Shown in pieces: positions 28,440 through 38,391 of a stretch of 64,000 nt of DNA. The DNA lies in assembly GCF_000691165.1 (NCBI RefSeq), contig NZ_ASJD01000004.1, positions 62,001 through 126,000 on the forward strand, read 5' to 3'. The position numbers and the translations under genes were made by a program. The notes beneath the pieces are model-generated. The model was not told the origin of the DNA. It made no database searches and saw only the letters and a program-made list of their open reading frames with translations. Positions within the stretch are counted from its first letter, which is position 1; the number at the start of each line of letters is the position of its first letter. Source of the DNA: Bacillus safensis FO-36b. GTDB taxonomy: Bacteria > Bacillota > Bacilli > Bacillales > Bacillaceae.

Positions 28440-29282
28440 TTTCTCGTATGTCCAGCCTTCTTTTTGGTAAACTAAATCATTTTTCATGAGATGACCTAGT
28501 GCTCGTTTAAAGGCTGCCTTGCTCATTTGAAATCTTTCGCGGATATCCTCTGGATCACTTTTGTCCCCATAAGGCATGGCGCCGTTTCTTGTTCTCATAT
28601 AGGTTAAAATTTCTTCTGCATCGACAGATAGTGCATCCTGTTTTCTAGGAAGCAGAGAAACGTTCACCGTTCCGTCCTCTTTCACTGCAATGACGCGTCC
28701 TGTCACGGTCGATCCTAATCGTGGCTCTTCCTTTCGTTCCGTGCGGTGAATAAACCCACGCACGCCTGTATCTGTCAGCATAAAAGAACCTGTCGCAATT
28801 AAACGATAGATTGTTCCAGTGATTTCTTTGTTCATTAAGGTTTCTGGTGCCTCTGTGAACAATTCACTGATCACGTCTTCTGTGGCTGGTTTTGCGAACA
28901 TTCTGCCGTAGCTTGTGACTTTCAGCATACAGTAGAGTTTGTCTCCTTTTTTCGGCCATGCTTCCTCAAAAGGCGGGAGGTGTTCTGTTGCAACAAGTGC
29001 ATCCTTTGACAGCCCAACATCAACAAATGCGCCCATGTCTTCTACCACGTCCACGACTTCTACCCAGTCGTATGTATGTGCGTTAATTGTAGGTATTTTC
29101 ATCGTGGCAGCGAGTCTTTCTTCATGATCTACATATAAGTAGACCTCTACTTCATCTCGGTCACCAATATCTTCTGTCATTTCACTGCGGTGTAAGAGGA
29201 CCGAATCTTCACCGTCTGTCAAAAAGTAGCCGTATTCCATTTCATTCTCTATTTGCAAGGTCAGTTGCTCACCTGGTCTCAT
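28434..29282 (-). CDS. cvfB: CvfB (YitL), S1-like RNA-binding protein
   Basis: 282 residues: tandem S1-type beta-barrels (about 1-62, 67-135, 148-215; note GYFLTDGEDSVLLHRSEM and GAFVDVGLSKDALV) and a C-terminal winged helix (MSKAAFKRALGHLMKNDLV). This is the CvfB layout; in S. aureus the protein binds RNA and affects virulence gene expression. GGAAGAG precedes the ATG at 29282. The YitL name is inferred from position and family. Divergent from yitK. Confidence 0.88.
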   Translation of the reverse strand: MRPGEQLTLQIENEMEYGYFLTDGEDSVLLHRSEMTEDIGDRDEVEVYLYVDHEERLAATMKIPTINAHTYDWVEVVDVVEDMGAFVDVGLSKDALVATEHLPPFEEAWPKKGDKLYCMLKVTSYGRMFAKPATEDVISELFTEAPETLMNKEITGTIYRLIATGSFMLTDTGVRGFIHRTERKEEPRLGSTVTGRVIAVKEDGTVNVSLLPRKQDALSVDAEEILTYMRTRNGAMPYGDKSDPEDIRERFQMSKAAFKRALGHLMKNDLVYQKEGWTYEKK

Positions 29283-29507
29283 GTTCTCTTCCTTCCTATC
29301 TGCCCATAAAAGAGCGTTCGTTCATCTTTTGATTCACTCTATTCTACTATACTTCTTCCTGCATGAACATCTCTAGTTCTGTTAGCTAAAGTGGACAAAC
29401 TGGACATGATTTATACGGCTGGCGGCTTTACTCTTTGATAAAGTTTTCTTCTTCTGCTATTTGCATGATAAAATAGACGCAATATCTAAACTTGGAGGTC
29501 ATGTGTG

Positions 29508-29999
29508 ATGGCAAAAGAAAGCTCATTTGACATTGTATCGAAGGTTGAACTGCCTGAAGTGCAAAACGCTGTTCAAGCAGCACTGAAAGAAATTAAAAAC
29601 CGTTATGATTTTAAAGGAAGTAAAAGTGATATTTCTCTCGAAAAAGAAGAGCTTGTCCTCATTTCTGATGATGACTTCAAACTTGAGCAGCTAAAAGATG
29701 TGCTTGTGACAAAGCTGATCAAACGAAATGTTCCAACTAAAAACATCGATTACGGAAAAACTGAGCATGCCCTAGGTGGTACAGTACGCCAGCGTGCGAA
29801 GCTGATCAGCGGGATTGATCAAGACAACGCCAAAAAGATCAACGCGCTTATCAAGCAGTCTGGCATCAAAGTGAAATCACAATTTCAGGATGACCAAGTG
29901 CGTGTGACAGGGAAAAATAAAGATGATTTACAAGAGGTGATTTCTCTTATGCGCAAGGCTGATTTGCCGATTGATGTCCAATTTATAAATTTTCGATAA
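29508..29999 (+). CDS. yitK: YitK, YajQ-family nucleotide-binding protein
   Basis: 163 residues, two ferredoxin-like repeats: [17 protein letters not shown] near the start and the C-terminal [13 protein letters not shown] typical of YajQ. Some YajQ proteins bind cyclic di-GMP or RNA (family knowledge). The ATG at 29508 has GGAGG 9 bases upstream; a GTG one codon before is less likely. Its -10 region TGATAAAAT lies about 45 bases upstream. Confidence 0.92.
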   Translation: MAKESSFDIVSKVELPEVQNAVQAALKEIKNRYDFKGSKSDISLEKEELVLISDDDFKLEQLKDVLVTKLIKRNVPTKNIDYGKTEHALGGTVRQRAKLISGIDQDNAKKINALIKQSGIKVKSQFQDDQVRVTGKNKDDLQEVISLMRKADLPIDVQFINFR

Positions 30000-30014
30000 A
30001 TTTCAAATTTTCCA

Positions 30015-30043
30015 TTGATTATTTCTGCATTTTTCGTTACAGT
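30015..30043 (+). promoter_or_regulatory. Possible promoter of the S-box leader
   Basis: TTGATT (30015-30020), 17-base spacer, TACAGT (30038-30043) would start RNA near 30050, about 33 bases before the aptamer. A TTGACA at 30061 is an alternative -35 but would place the start inside the aptamer. Tentative. Confidence 0.3.
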
Positions 30044-30082
30044 TGATGGAAGTTCAATTCATTGACATGTTCATATTGCTTT

Positions 30083-30199
30083 CTTATCAAGAGAGGCAGA
30101 GGGACTGGCCCTGTGAAGCCTCAGCAACCGGTGTAGTAGAAATCTATTTTCTATGACCAAGGTGCTAAATCCAGCAAGCAACTGCTTGGAAGATAAGGA
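30083..30199 (+). ncRNA. SAM-I (S-box) riboswitch upstream of yitJ-metH
   Basis: All conserved S-box blocks are visible in order: CTTATC-AAGAG-GGCAGAGGGA, CTGGCCC, TGAAGCCTCAGCAACC, AAGGTGCTAAATCCAGCAAG and the closing GATAAG, which pairs with the first CTTATC to form P1. The closing strand GATAAGGAGAAGA can instead pair with TCTTCTTCTTATC at 30225-30237 (one mismatch), which would open the terminator. SAM should therefore favour the terminator and shut off the operon. Confidence 0.96.
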
Positions 30200-30218
30200 G
30201 AAGAATTACGATACAGCC

Positions 30219-30251
30219 AAAAAGTCTTCTTCTTATCAGAAGGCTTTTTTT
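30219..30251 (+). terminator. Riboswitch-controlled terminator
   Basis: AAGTCTTCT / AGAAGGCTT stem followed by TTTTTTT (30244-30250). Its 5' arm and loop overlap the partner of the antiterminator described for the S-box. Confidence 0.92.
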
Positions 30252-30277
30252 GTTACATAGAAATAAGGAGGAATACA

Positions 30278-32119
30278 ATGGGCCTATTACAAGACTTACA
30301 AAACCGCGTACTGATTGCTGACGGAGCGATGGGAACACTTTTATACTCTTACGGCATTGACCGCTGCTTTGAAGAATTAAATTTATCGAAAGAGGATGAA
30401 GTGAAACGCGTGCACGAAGCATATGTGCAGGCAGGCGCTGACATCATCCAAACGAACACATACGGTGCGAATTATATTAAACTATCCCGCTACGGCTTAG
30501 AGGAAGAAACGAAACGCATCAATACAAAAGCGGTACAAATTGCAAAAGCAGCCGCAGGCTCTGCTTATGTACTCGGAACAATTGGCGGCATTCGAACGTT
30601 TAACAAAAATGCCTACTCTATAGAAGAAATCAAACGAAGCTTTAGAGAGCAGCTGTACATCCTATTAAATGAAGAGCCTGACGGATTATTGCTTGAAACA
30701 TATTATGATATAGAAGAAGCGAAGGCTGTTCTCCAAATTGCCCGCAAAGAAACGACTCTTCCGATTGTCATGAACGTCTCTATGCATGAACAAGGCGTTT
30801 TGCAGGATGGTACCCCGCTGAAGGATGGTTTATCTGAGTTATCATCTCTTGGTGCAGATGTTGTCGGCATCAACTGCCGGCTGGGCCCTTATCACATGAT
30901 TCAGGCACTCGAAGGCGTTCCACTTTTGGAAAATTCGCATTTATCTGTCTATCCTAACAGCAGTCTCCCCTCTCTTGAAGCAGGCAGACTCGTCTATGAT
31001 ACCGATAACGATTATTTCCGAAAAAGTGCACTTGAATTTAGAAATCAGGGCGCACGTATTATCGGAGGCTGCTGCGGAACAACACCTCAGCATATTAGCG
31101 CAATGGCTGAAGCGGTCAAAGATTTAGCACCGATCACTGAAAAAGAAGTGAAGGTGTTAAAAGAAGAAATCATTTCCATCCAAGATCAGCGCACTGAGCC
31201 AGGTCTTGATGAGCTGGCTGTGAAAAAACGATCGATTATCGTAGAGCTCGATCCGCCGAAGAAGCTGAACTTCGAAAAATTTCTCGTTGCTGCAAATGAA
31301 TTAAAGAATGCTGGCATTGATGCATTGACGTTAGCCGATAATTCTCTTGCGACTCCGCGCATTAGCAATGTCGCTTGCGGCGCATTATTAAAGCAGCAGC
31401 TCGATATGCGTTCTCTTGTTCATATCACATGCCGCGACCGTAATTTGATTGGGCTTCAATCTCATTTAATGGGGCTCGACACCCTTGGATTAACCGATAT
31501 TTTAGCGATCACAGGCGATCCATCTAAAATTGGAGACTTCCCAGGTGCAACATCTGTGTATGATTTAACCTCCTTTGATTTGATTCGTCTCATCAAACAG
31601 TTTAACGAAGGCCTTTCTTTCTCAGGAAAGCCCCTTGGCAAAAAGACCAATTTTTCAGTGGCTGGCGCGTTTAACCCAAATGTGCGCCATATTGATAAAG
31701 CGGTGAAACGTCTTGAGAAAAAAATCGAATACGGTGCTGATTATTTTATTTCACAGCCTGTTTATTCTGAGGAACAGCTTGTGAAAATTCATGAGGAAAG
31801 CCGCCACTTGGATAAACCGATTTATATCGGCATTATGCCGTTAACAAGCAGCCGAAATGCAGAGTTTATTCATCACGAAATTCCAGGCATCAAATTATCT
31901 GATTCTATTCGTGACATTATGGCCAAAGCTGGCGAGGATAAAGAAAAGCAGCGAACAGAAGGCTTAGCGATTGCCCGCTCTTTATTAGATACAGCCTGCG
32001 AATTGTTTAATGGCATTTATTTAATTACTCCTTTCCTTCGATCAGATTTAACAGCAGAACTGACCACCTACATCCATCAGAAAGAAAAGGAGTCTAACGT
32101 CCATGTCAACTATCACTGA
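30278..32119 (+). CDS. yitJ: Bifunctional homocysteine S-methyltransferase / methylenetetrahydrofolate reductase YitJ
   Basis: 613 residues. The N-terminal homocysteine methyltransferase barrel (about 1-290) has zinc cysteines in VGINCRLGP and [11 protein letters not shown]; the C-terminal methylenetetrahydrofolate reductase barrel (about 320-600) has [20 protein letters not shown] for FAD/folate binding. It makes methyl-tetrahydrofolate and may use it, or S-methylmethionine, on homocysteine. The ATG follows AAATAAGGAGGAAT. SAM riboswitch-controlled. It overlaps metH by 17 bases, so the methyl-folate supplier is co-made with its consumer. Confidence 0.95.
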   Translation: MGLLQDLQNRVLIADGAMGTLLYSYGIDRCFEELNLSKEDEVKRVHEAYVQAGADIIQTNTYGANYIKLSRYGLEEETKRINTKAVQIAKAAAGSAYVLGTIGGIRTFNKNAYSIEEIKRSFREQLYILLNEEPDGLLLETYYDIEEAKAVLQIARKETTLPIVMNVSMHEQGVLQDGTPLKDGLSELSSLGADVVGINCRLGPYHMIQALEGVPLLENSHLSVYPNSSLPSLEAGRLVYDTDNDYFRKSALEFRNQGARIIGGCCGTTPQHISAMAEAVKDLAPITEKEVKVLKEEIISIQDQRTEPGLDELAVKKRSIIVELDPPKKLNFEKFLVAANELKNAGIDALTLADNSLATPRISNVACGALLKQQLDMRSLVHITCRDRNLIGLQSHLMGLDTLGLTDILAITGDPSKIGDFPGATSVYDLTSFDLIRLIKQFNEGLSFSGKPLGKKTNFSVAGAFNPNVRHIDKAVKRLEKKIEYGADYFISQPVYSEEQLVKIHEESRHLDKPIYIGIMPLTSSRNAEFIHHEIPGIKLSDSIRDIMAKAGEDKEKQRTEGLAIARSLLDTACELFNGIYLITPFLRSDLTAELTTYIHQKEKESNVHVNYH

Positions 32120-35100
32120 ACAGCTCAAAAAACGCATCCTCGTCCTTGATGGGGCAATGGGCACAATGATTCAAAACGCCAACCTGACAGCAGAGGACTT
32201 TGGCGGAGAAGAGTATGAGGGCTGTAACGAGTATTTGAATGTGACAGCCCCTCACATCATCTCTAAGATCCATAGGGAGTACCTTGAAGCAAGTGCTGAC
32301 CTCATTGAAACAAATACGTTCGGCGCGACAAAGCTCGTCCTTGACGAATATGGGCTTGGGCACCTTGCCTATGAACTCAATGTTCGAGCTGCGCAGCTGG
32401 CAAAGGCAGAAGCTGACCGTTTCTCCACACCAGAAAAGCCTCGTTTTGTTGTAGGCGCAATGGGCCCGACAACGAAAACATTATCTGTAACAGGCGGCAC
32501 AACCTTCAGTGAGCTCGTCAGAAATTATGAAGAGCAGGCCCGCGCCCTGATTGACGGAAAGTGTGATGCCCTTCTTTTAGAAACAAGCCAAGATATGCTG
32601 AATGTAAAAGCTGGATTCAAAGGGATTCAGGAAGCCTTTCAGCAGACGGGCATCCAATTACCACTCATGGTATCAGGAACGATTGAACCGATGGGCACCA
32701 CCCTTGCTGGTCAGGATATTGAAGCCTTTTATATCTCTCTTGAGCATATGAAACCAATCAGTGTGGGCCTTAACTGTGCGACTGGTCCAGAATTTATGAC
32801 AGACCACATCCGCACGCTCTCCTCCATTGCAAAGTCAGCGGTGAGCTGCTATCCGAATGCTGGTCTCCCAGATGAAGAAGGCCAATATCACGAATCCCCT
32901 GCCTCTCTTGCTAAAAAAATCGCCGCCTTTGCTAAGGAAGGCTGGTTAAATATTGTCGGCGGCTGCTGCGGGACTACACCTGCGCATATTCAAGCATTGT
33001 CAGATGAAGTACGCACGCTTCAGCCGCGTCATATCAACCGCGAATCACCGCAGCATACCGTATCAGGAATTGAGCCTCTTATTTATGAGGATTCGATGCG
33101 TCCTCTTTTTGTAGGCGAACGGACCAATGTCATTGGTTCTCGCAAATTCAAACGGCTCATTGCGGAACAAAAGTTTGAAGAAGCAGCAGAAATTGCTCGT
33201 GCTCAAGTGAAAAATGGCGCTCACGTCGTTGATGTGTGTCTCGCCGATCCAGACCGTGATGAGGCAGCAGACATGGAAGGCTTTTTACAAGAAGCCATGA
33301 AAAAGGTGAAAGCCCCTTTTGTCATTGATTCAACGGATAAACACGTGATTGAAAAGGCACTCACTTACTCTCAAGGGAAAGCCATCATCAATTCCATCAA
33401 CCTTGAGGATGGCGAGGAACGCTTTGAAGAGATTCTTCCTCTTGTGAAGCTATATGGCGGTGCACTTGTTGTTGGCACGATTGATGAAATAGGAATGGCG
33501 GTGACAGCAGAACGAAAGCTTGAAATTGCTGTACGTTCTCACGATTTACTAACAAAGAAATATGGTATTCCCGCAAGTGACATCATTTTTGATCCGCTTG
33601 TCTTTCCCGTAGGCACTGGAGACGAGCAATATATTGGCGCCGCTGAAGAAACGATCAAAGGCATTAAAATGATTAAGGAAACCCTGCCTGAGTGCCTCAC
33701 CATTTTAGGCATCAGCAACGTATCTTTCGGACTTCCGCCTGTTGGCAGAGAAATCTTAAATGCCGTTTATTTGTATCACTGCGTGCAAGCAGGGCTTGAC
33801 TATGCCATTGTCAATACAGAAAAGCTTGAACGCTTCGCTTCCATTCCAAAGGAAGAAATCAAACTAGCTGAAACCTTGCTTTATGAAACAAATGATCAAA
33901 CACTGGCTGAATTCACCCAATTTTACCGCGGCAAAAAGAAAACGGAGAAAAAACCAAAGATCTCCTTATCACTTGAAGAAAGGCTGGCGCTCTATGTCGT
34001 CGAGGGAACGAAAGAAGGTCTCATCGATGACCTATCCCTTGCTTTGGAGCAATATGAATCGCCGCTTCATATCATCAATGGCCCGTTAATGCAGGGAATG
34101 GCTGAAGTTGGTCGTCTTTTTAATCAAAACGAATTGATTGTAGCCGAAGTGCTTCAATCGGCTGAGGTCATGAAAGCATCTGTTTCGTTTCTTGAGCAAT
34201 ATATGGAAAAGCAGCATGCGAGCGGGAAAGGAAAGATTCTACTTGCGACTGTAAAAGGAGATGTCCATGATATCGGGAAAAACCTCGTCGACATCATTTT
34301 GAGCAATAACGGCTTTCAGGTGGTCGACCTCGGCATCAAGGTGACACCTCAAACATTGATTGAAGCTGTGCAAAAGGAAAAACCAGATATGATTGGATTA
34401 TCAGGCTTACTTGTAAAATCCGCACAGCAAATGGTACTAACCGCTCAAGATTTACAAAAAGCCAATATTTCTGTTCCTATTTTGGTCGGCGGTGCTGCCC
34501 TTTCTCGTAAATTTACGAAAATGAAAATTTCGCCTCATTATGATGGACCTGTTCTTTATGCAAAAGATGCGATGGACGGACTATCATTAGCCAATGAGTT
34601 AAAAGCGAATCCTCTTCAATTTCAAACAAAACCGCAAGAAGAGCCAGCGGCACCTTTCAAGGAAAAAGAAGGAAAGCAGCCGAAAGCTGTCATAGAATTA
34701 CTAGAAAAACGCGCAGCACTCCCGAAGGCACCGGTATTTACGCCAGAAAATACCGCACGCCATTATGTGAAGGACATCGATTTGCATCATATTATGCCTT
34801 ATGTGAATGAACAAATGCTTATTGGTCATCATCTCGGCTTAAAGGGAAAGATCAAAACCTTATTAGCTGAAAAGCACCCAAAAGCATTGGAATTAAAACA
34901 GCTTGTCACAGATCTTCTAAACGAAGGCAGAGAGAAAAACTGGTTTGCGCCAGCATTTGTGTATCAATTCTTCCCTGCCAGTTCAGACGGAAATGATTTG
35001 CATATTTATGATCCCATAGAGCCTGACCGCATCATTGAAACGTTCCAATTTCCAAGGCAGGAGAAGCTCCCGTACCGCTCCATTTCTGATTATGTACGGA

Positions 35101-35531
35101 AAAGTGATGAAAACGAGAAAGATTATATTGCCTTATTCGCCGTCACAGCCGGCGCGCGTATACGCGAGGTCGCGCAGCAATTTAAGCAGGAAGGAGATTA
35201 TTTAAAAATGCATGCTGTCCAAGCTCTGGCACTTGAGCTTGCAGAGGGATTAGCTGAAAGAGCCCACCAAGTGATTCGTGACAAATGGGGATTCGCTGAC
35301 CCAGTCGATTTTACAATGGAAAAACGATTCCAAGCGAAATATCAAGGGCAGCGCTATTCCTTTGGTTATCCAGCGTGTCCAAATCTTGAGGATCAAGAAA
35401 AGCTGTTCAAGCTGCTTCAGCCTGAAAAAATCGGCATCCATCTGACAGAAGGATTCATGATGGAACCTGAAGCATCTGTTTCAGCGATCGTCGTTTCCCA
35501 CCCTGAAGCTCGATATTTTAATGTTCATTAA
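32103..35531 (+). CDS. metH: Cobalamin-dependent methionine synthase MetH
   Basis: 1142 residues, slightly shorter than E. coli MetH. Domains in order: homocysteine-binding barrel (about 1-310, zinc cysteines in VGLNCATGP and [11 protein letters not shown]), pterin-binding barrel (about 325-590, [12 protein letters not shown]), cobalamin cap and Rossmann domain (about 640-850, [18 protein letters not shown] with the cobalt-ligand His), and the SAM-binding reactivation domain (about 885-1142, ending YFNVH). AAAGGAG is 10 bases before the ATG, inside yitJ. B. subtilis relies on MetE instead, so this gene marks a lineage difference. It needs external or salvaged B12. Confidence 0.95.
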   Translation: MSTITEQLKKRILVLDGAMGTMIQNANLTAEDFGGEEYEGCNEYLNVTAPHIISKIHREYLEASADLIETNTFGATKLVLDEYGLGHLAYELNVRAAQLAKAEADRFSTPEKPRFVVGAMGPTTKTLSVTGGTTFSELVRNYEEQARALIDGKCDALLLETSQDMLNVKAGFKGIQEAFQQTGIQLPLMVSGTIEPMGTTLAGQDIEAFYISLEHMKPISVGLNCATGPEFMTDHIRTLSSIAKSAVSCYPNAGLPDEEGQYHESPASLAKKIAAFAKEGWLNIVGGCCGTTPAHIQALSDEVRTLQPRHINRESPQHTVSGIEPLIYEDSMRPLFVGERTNVIGSRKFKRLIAEQKFEEAAEIARAQVKNGAHVVDVCLADPDRDEAADMEGFLQEAMKKVKAPFVIDSTDKHVIEKALTYSQGKAIINSINLEDGEERFEEILPLVKLYGGALVVGTIDEIGMAVTAERKLEIAVRSHDLLTKKYGIPASDIIFDPLVFPVGTGDEQYIGAAEETIKGIKMIKETLPECLTILGISNVSFGLPPVGREILNAVYLYHCVQAGLDYAIVNTEKLERFASIPKEEIKLAETLLYETNDQTLAEFTQFYRGKKKTEKKPKISLSLEERLALYVVEGTKEGLIDDLSLALEQYESPLHIINGPLMQGMAEVGRLFNQNELIVAEVLQSAEVMKASVSFLEQYMEKQHASGKGKILLATVKGDVHDIGKNLVDIILSNNGFQVVDLGIKVTPQTLIEAVQKEKPDMIGLSGLLVKSAQQMVLTAQDLQKANISVPILVGGAALSRKFTKMKISPHYDGPVLYAKDAMDGLSLANELKANPLQFQTKPQEEPAAPFKEKEGKQPKAVIELLEKRAALPKAPVFTPENTARHYVKDIDLHHIMPYVNEQMLIGHHLGLKGKIKTLLAEKHPKALELKQLVTDLLNEGREKNWFAPAFVYQFFPASSDGNDLHIYDPIEPDRIIETFQFPRQEKLPYRSISDYVRKSDENEKDYIALFAVTAGARIREVAQQFKQEGDYLKMHAVQALALELAEGLAERAHQVIRDKWGFADPVDFTMEKRFQAKYQGQRYSFGYPACPNLEDQEKLFKLLQPEKIGIHLTEGFMMEPEASVSAIVVSHPEARYFNVH

Positions 35532-35533
35532 GA

Positions 35534-35568
35534 CTGGACCCTCCGTCATTGGGGGTTCTTCTTTTTTG
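35534..35568 (+). terminator. Terminator after metH
   Basis: ACCCTC / GGGGGT stem around CGTCATT (with one G-T pair), followed by TCTTCTTTTTT. Confidence 0.7.
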
Positions 35569-35662
35569 ATACACGCTGAGACGAAAAGGATTTTCCTTTT
35601 TCTTATGCCTTCATATGGTACGATACATATAGATGAAATCAGCTAAGAAGGAGTTGCGTGTA

Positions 35663-36520
35663 TTGGAAAACGTTGTACAACGAACTTTAACACTTGATGA
35701 CATACCCGATCTTATCGCATTGTCAAAAGAGGTCGACTGGCCTGATTACAATGCGGATGAGCTTACATCTCTTTTAACAAACGGATATTTTACAGGTTTT
35801 TCAACAACAGATGGACAAGTGATCTCATGTGCAGGACTTTTCCAATATGATAAAGCAGCATCAATTGGTGCCGTTATTGTATCTGAGACACATCGCGGCT
35901 TAGGCCTTGCACGGAAAATGATTGACACCCTGCTTCGCAGAAGCGATCAAAGCGTTCCTGTCGTTTTAACCGCTACTGTACAAGGACAGCCCGTTTACGA
36001 AAAAATTGGATTTCAAACGGCCGGCTACATTCATACATACAAAGCACAGACCACGAATCCAGCGGCTTTTCGTGTGCCAGGCGGGATTCACCTTTCTCCT
36101 GCTGATGAAGCGGACCTTCCGTCTATTGAAGCACTTGACGAAAAAGGTGCAGGCACCAATCGATCAAGCTTTATAAGAAAGCGAATGGAACGAGCATCGT
36201 TCCGGCTGATTGCAAAGAATGAGCACCATGAAACAACTGGATTTGCCTTTGGCATCGAAACCCCTGCTAATCTAATGATTGGACCGCTTACAGCAAACGA
36301 TGAACAAACCGCTCTCTCGCTCATCCAATCACTCATCTCGTCTTATTCAGGCGCAATTCGTTTAGATATGCAGGAAGAAACTGCTGAACGCCTGCATAAA
36401 ACACTTGTTGAAGCAGGATTTACAAAAACAAACGTAGCGCATTTTATGATGATTCGCGGGAAAGAAAAACTGAATGATCCCGCCCTTTTCTATTTCCTTG
36501 CCTCTCAAGCATTTTCTTAA
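35663..36520 (+). CDS. yitI: YitI-like protein with two GNAT acetyltransferase domains
   Basis: 285 residues from a TTG at 35663 placed 9 bases after AAGAAGGAG; an ATG 30 bases upstream has no ribosome site. The first GNAT domain (about 1-130) keeps the acetyl-CoA loop (SETHRGLGLARKMID); the second half (about 140-285) is a diverged GNAT fold of the type seen in double-domain acetyltransferases. B. subtilis YitI, as I recall, has one domain of about 149 residues, so this is either an extended orthologue or a different family member at the same site. Substrate unknown. Confidence 0.7.
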   Translation: MENVVQRTLTLDDIPDLIALSKEVDWPDYNADELTSLLTNGYFTGFSTTDGQVISCAGLFQYDKAASIGAVIVSETHRGLGLARKMIDTLLRRSDQSVPVVLTATVQGQPVYEKIGFQTAGYIHTYKAQTTNPAAFRVPGGIHLSPADEADLPSIEALDEKGAGTNRSSFIRKRMERASFRLIAKNEHHETTGFAFGIETPANLMIGPLTANDEQTALSLIQSLISSYSGAIRLDMQEETAERLHKTLVEAGFTKTNVAHFMMIRGKEKLNDPALFYFLASQAFS

Positions 36521-36528
36521 AAAACAAA

Positions 36529-36561
36529 CAAGCTGTAGACACTTGATGTCTACAGCTTTTC
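36529..36561. terminator. Bidirectional terminator between yitI and the siderophore operon
   Basis: AGCTGTAGAC / GTCTACAGCT stem (36531-36540 with 36548-36557). It ends yitI on the plus strand (TTTTC) and the siderophore operon on the minus strand (TTGTTTGTTTTTT). Confidence 0.85.
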
Positions 36562-36563
36562 TA

Positions 36564-38378
36564 TTACTTCTCCCCAACTGACGAAAGAACATGAGCGAGT
36601 GCATTTGTGACCTTCCCATGCTCTGATGCATGCGGGCGGTCATCTCCATCTCCATAGCCATAATCAATCATTCGATTACGATTTAAGCAAAGCTTTGTCA
36701 GCTTCGGCTGTAATAGATCAAATAATTCAAAACGGTCTTTTAGCTGCGGGAATTGCTTTTGATACTGCTGAATTTCTTCAGCAAGCAAACGCCAAAGAGT
36801 CGTTTCATCTAACAGATTGTGATTGTCTAATACGTTGGATACATAACGCAGATTGCAAATAAATAATCCTGTAAAGATAAATTGCACCAGACCTTCTGGC
36901 GGCTCACTGCGCAGCACTTCTTTTAAATCTTCTTCTAATGAAGCTAATTCAGGCAGCGGCTGGTCACTTATATTCACATCATCAACGAAATCTTTGATCG
37001 CCAAACGATGCGGCTGATGATTTTTTAACACAAGAATTGTATTTTGCCCATGCGGTGAAAAGACTGTGCCGTATTGATACATAAAGTGCAGCAGCGGCGG
37101 CATCACGACATGGAAAAACTTCGCCATCCATTCTTTTGCTGAGAGACCTGATTTTTCAATCAGCTGCTTGATATACGGCTCACCTTCATGATCCTCATAA
37201 GTGAGTGCCGCAAGTGTAACAGGGCTCTCCCCTTCTTCTAAGTACGTATAAATGCTTTCTCTAAAAATGACACCGAGCATCTCAAGATATTGATACGGCG
37301 CACCAGGCAGTTTGCTGTAGTATGGATGATCGACATTGATACTTGCATTCTCACCTGGTAAAATGACGCGGCAGACATCAGATAAAAATGAGTCTTGATC
37401 GGCAATCCCTTTAATATGCGCTGTAATGCGCGGGGCAATGACCGTACGTTCTGATGGGAGTCCACGGTACACGAGTGTATTTAAAATACTCATTGGCAGT
37501 TTAATATGATGCTTGCCTTTGTTTGAGATATTTGTAAAGGTTCTGATCGACTGCTGCGGGATATATTGATCCAGTCCCTCTCCCAAATACACAATCCGGC
37601 GCAAGGCCAAATCTTCCGGGAAATGCTGAATAATCATATGCGTCCACTGCCACTGATGGACAGGCATCATATAATAGTCAGCTGCATTCAGTCCTTCATC
37701 CTTTAACACACGCTGAAATTGACGAATCGTGACTTCATCTAATTCTTTGGCGATCACCTGCTCATAGTTTTCATGATCGACTGCATGGAATGTCGCAAGC
37801 TCTCTATGTACAGCAATCCAAGACAGCTGCACACATTCCTGCCGTTCTGGTGCATAAGCTAAGTAATCATCGTAGCTGAATCCTATACGTCCTTTGTTAT
37901 ACACAATCCAAGGATGGCCTGTCATTTCTCCTTCAATCCATGCATAATCCGTATCTGTCAGTTCATCCGCACGAAGTGCTTTTTTCGACAGCAAATGGAC
38001 ATCGGCTAACAAAGTATGGTGAAGCTCTTTGATAAGATGGCCTGTTGTATCAGAAGACATTGGAATGATCGGCTGAATGTCTAGTAAAAACACAATGGCA
38101 CTGACATCCTTTGACCATTTTCCATCTTGACAGCACTCAATTGATTCAGCGATTGTATCAAAACTATCAAACAACCGAGGTTTTGCCAGATAACGATATT
38201 TCTTATGTTCGTGAATGATTAATTCATACTGCGCGATGCCATCCTTACAATCCAGCTCAACAGGATGAAGCATGTCCTCATACATATATTCAGACAGCAT
38301 TTTTGCCACCATTCGCTGGTTTGCCTTTTTCCAAGCAGCAGAATTCACCGCTTTTTTCAATTCATCTTGTACACTCAT
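36564..38378 (-). CDS. IucA/IucC-type siderophore synthetase (RhbF-like)
   Basis: 604 residues. NRPS-independent synthetase that joins an amine or hydroxamate to a citrate carboxyl using ATP. Family landmarks: EGEMTGHPWIVYNKGRIG near 145, PVHQWQWTHMI near 240, RTFTNISNKGKHHIKLPMSILNT and SPHGQNTILVLKNHQPHRLAIKDFVDD, together the IucA/IucC plus FhuF-like arrangement. Start is the ATG at 38378 behind GGAGG (8 bases); the longer frame is not supported. Last gene of the operon, 13 bases after the hydroxylase. By order it equals rhbF, adding the second hydroxamate arm to citrate. Confidence 0.9.
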   Translation of the reverse strand: MSVQDELKKAVNSAAWKKANQRMVAKMLSEYMYEDMLHPVELDCKDGIAQYELIIHEHKKYRYLAKPRLFDSFDTIAESIECCQDGKWSKDVSAIVFLLDIQPIIPMSSDTTGHLIKELHHTLLADVHLLSKKALRADELTDTDYAWIEGEMTGHPWIVYNKGRIGFSYDDYLAYAPERQECVQLSWIAVHRELATFHAVDHENYEQVIAKELDEVTIRQFQRVLKDEGLNAADYYMMPVHQWQWTHMIIQHFPEDLALRRIVYLGEGLDQYIPQQSIRTFTNISNKGKHHIKLPMSILNTLVYRGLPSERTVIAPRITAHIKGIADQDSFLSDVCRVILPGENASINVDHPYYSKLPGAPYQYLEMLGVIFRESIYTYLEEGESPVTLAALTYEDHEGEPYIKQLIEKSGLSAKEWMAKFFHVVMPPLLHFMYQYGTVFSPHGQNTILVLKNHQPHRLAIKDFVDDVNISDQPLPELASLEEDLKEVLRSEPPEGLVQFIFTGLFICNLRYVSNVLDNHNLLDETTLWRLLAEEIQQYQKQFPQLKDRFELFDLLQPKLTKLCLNRNRMIDYGYGDGDDRPHASEHGKVTNALAHVLSSVGEK

Positions 38379-38391
38379 CGCTTCATCCTCC

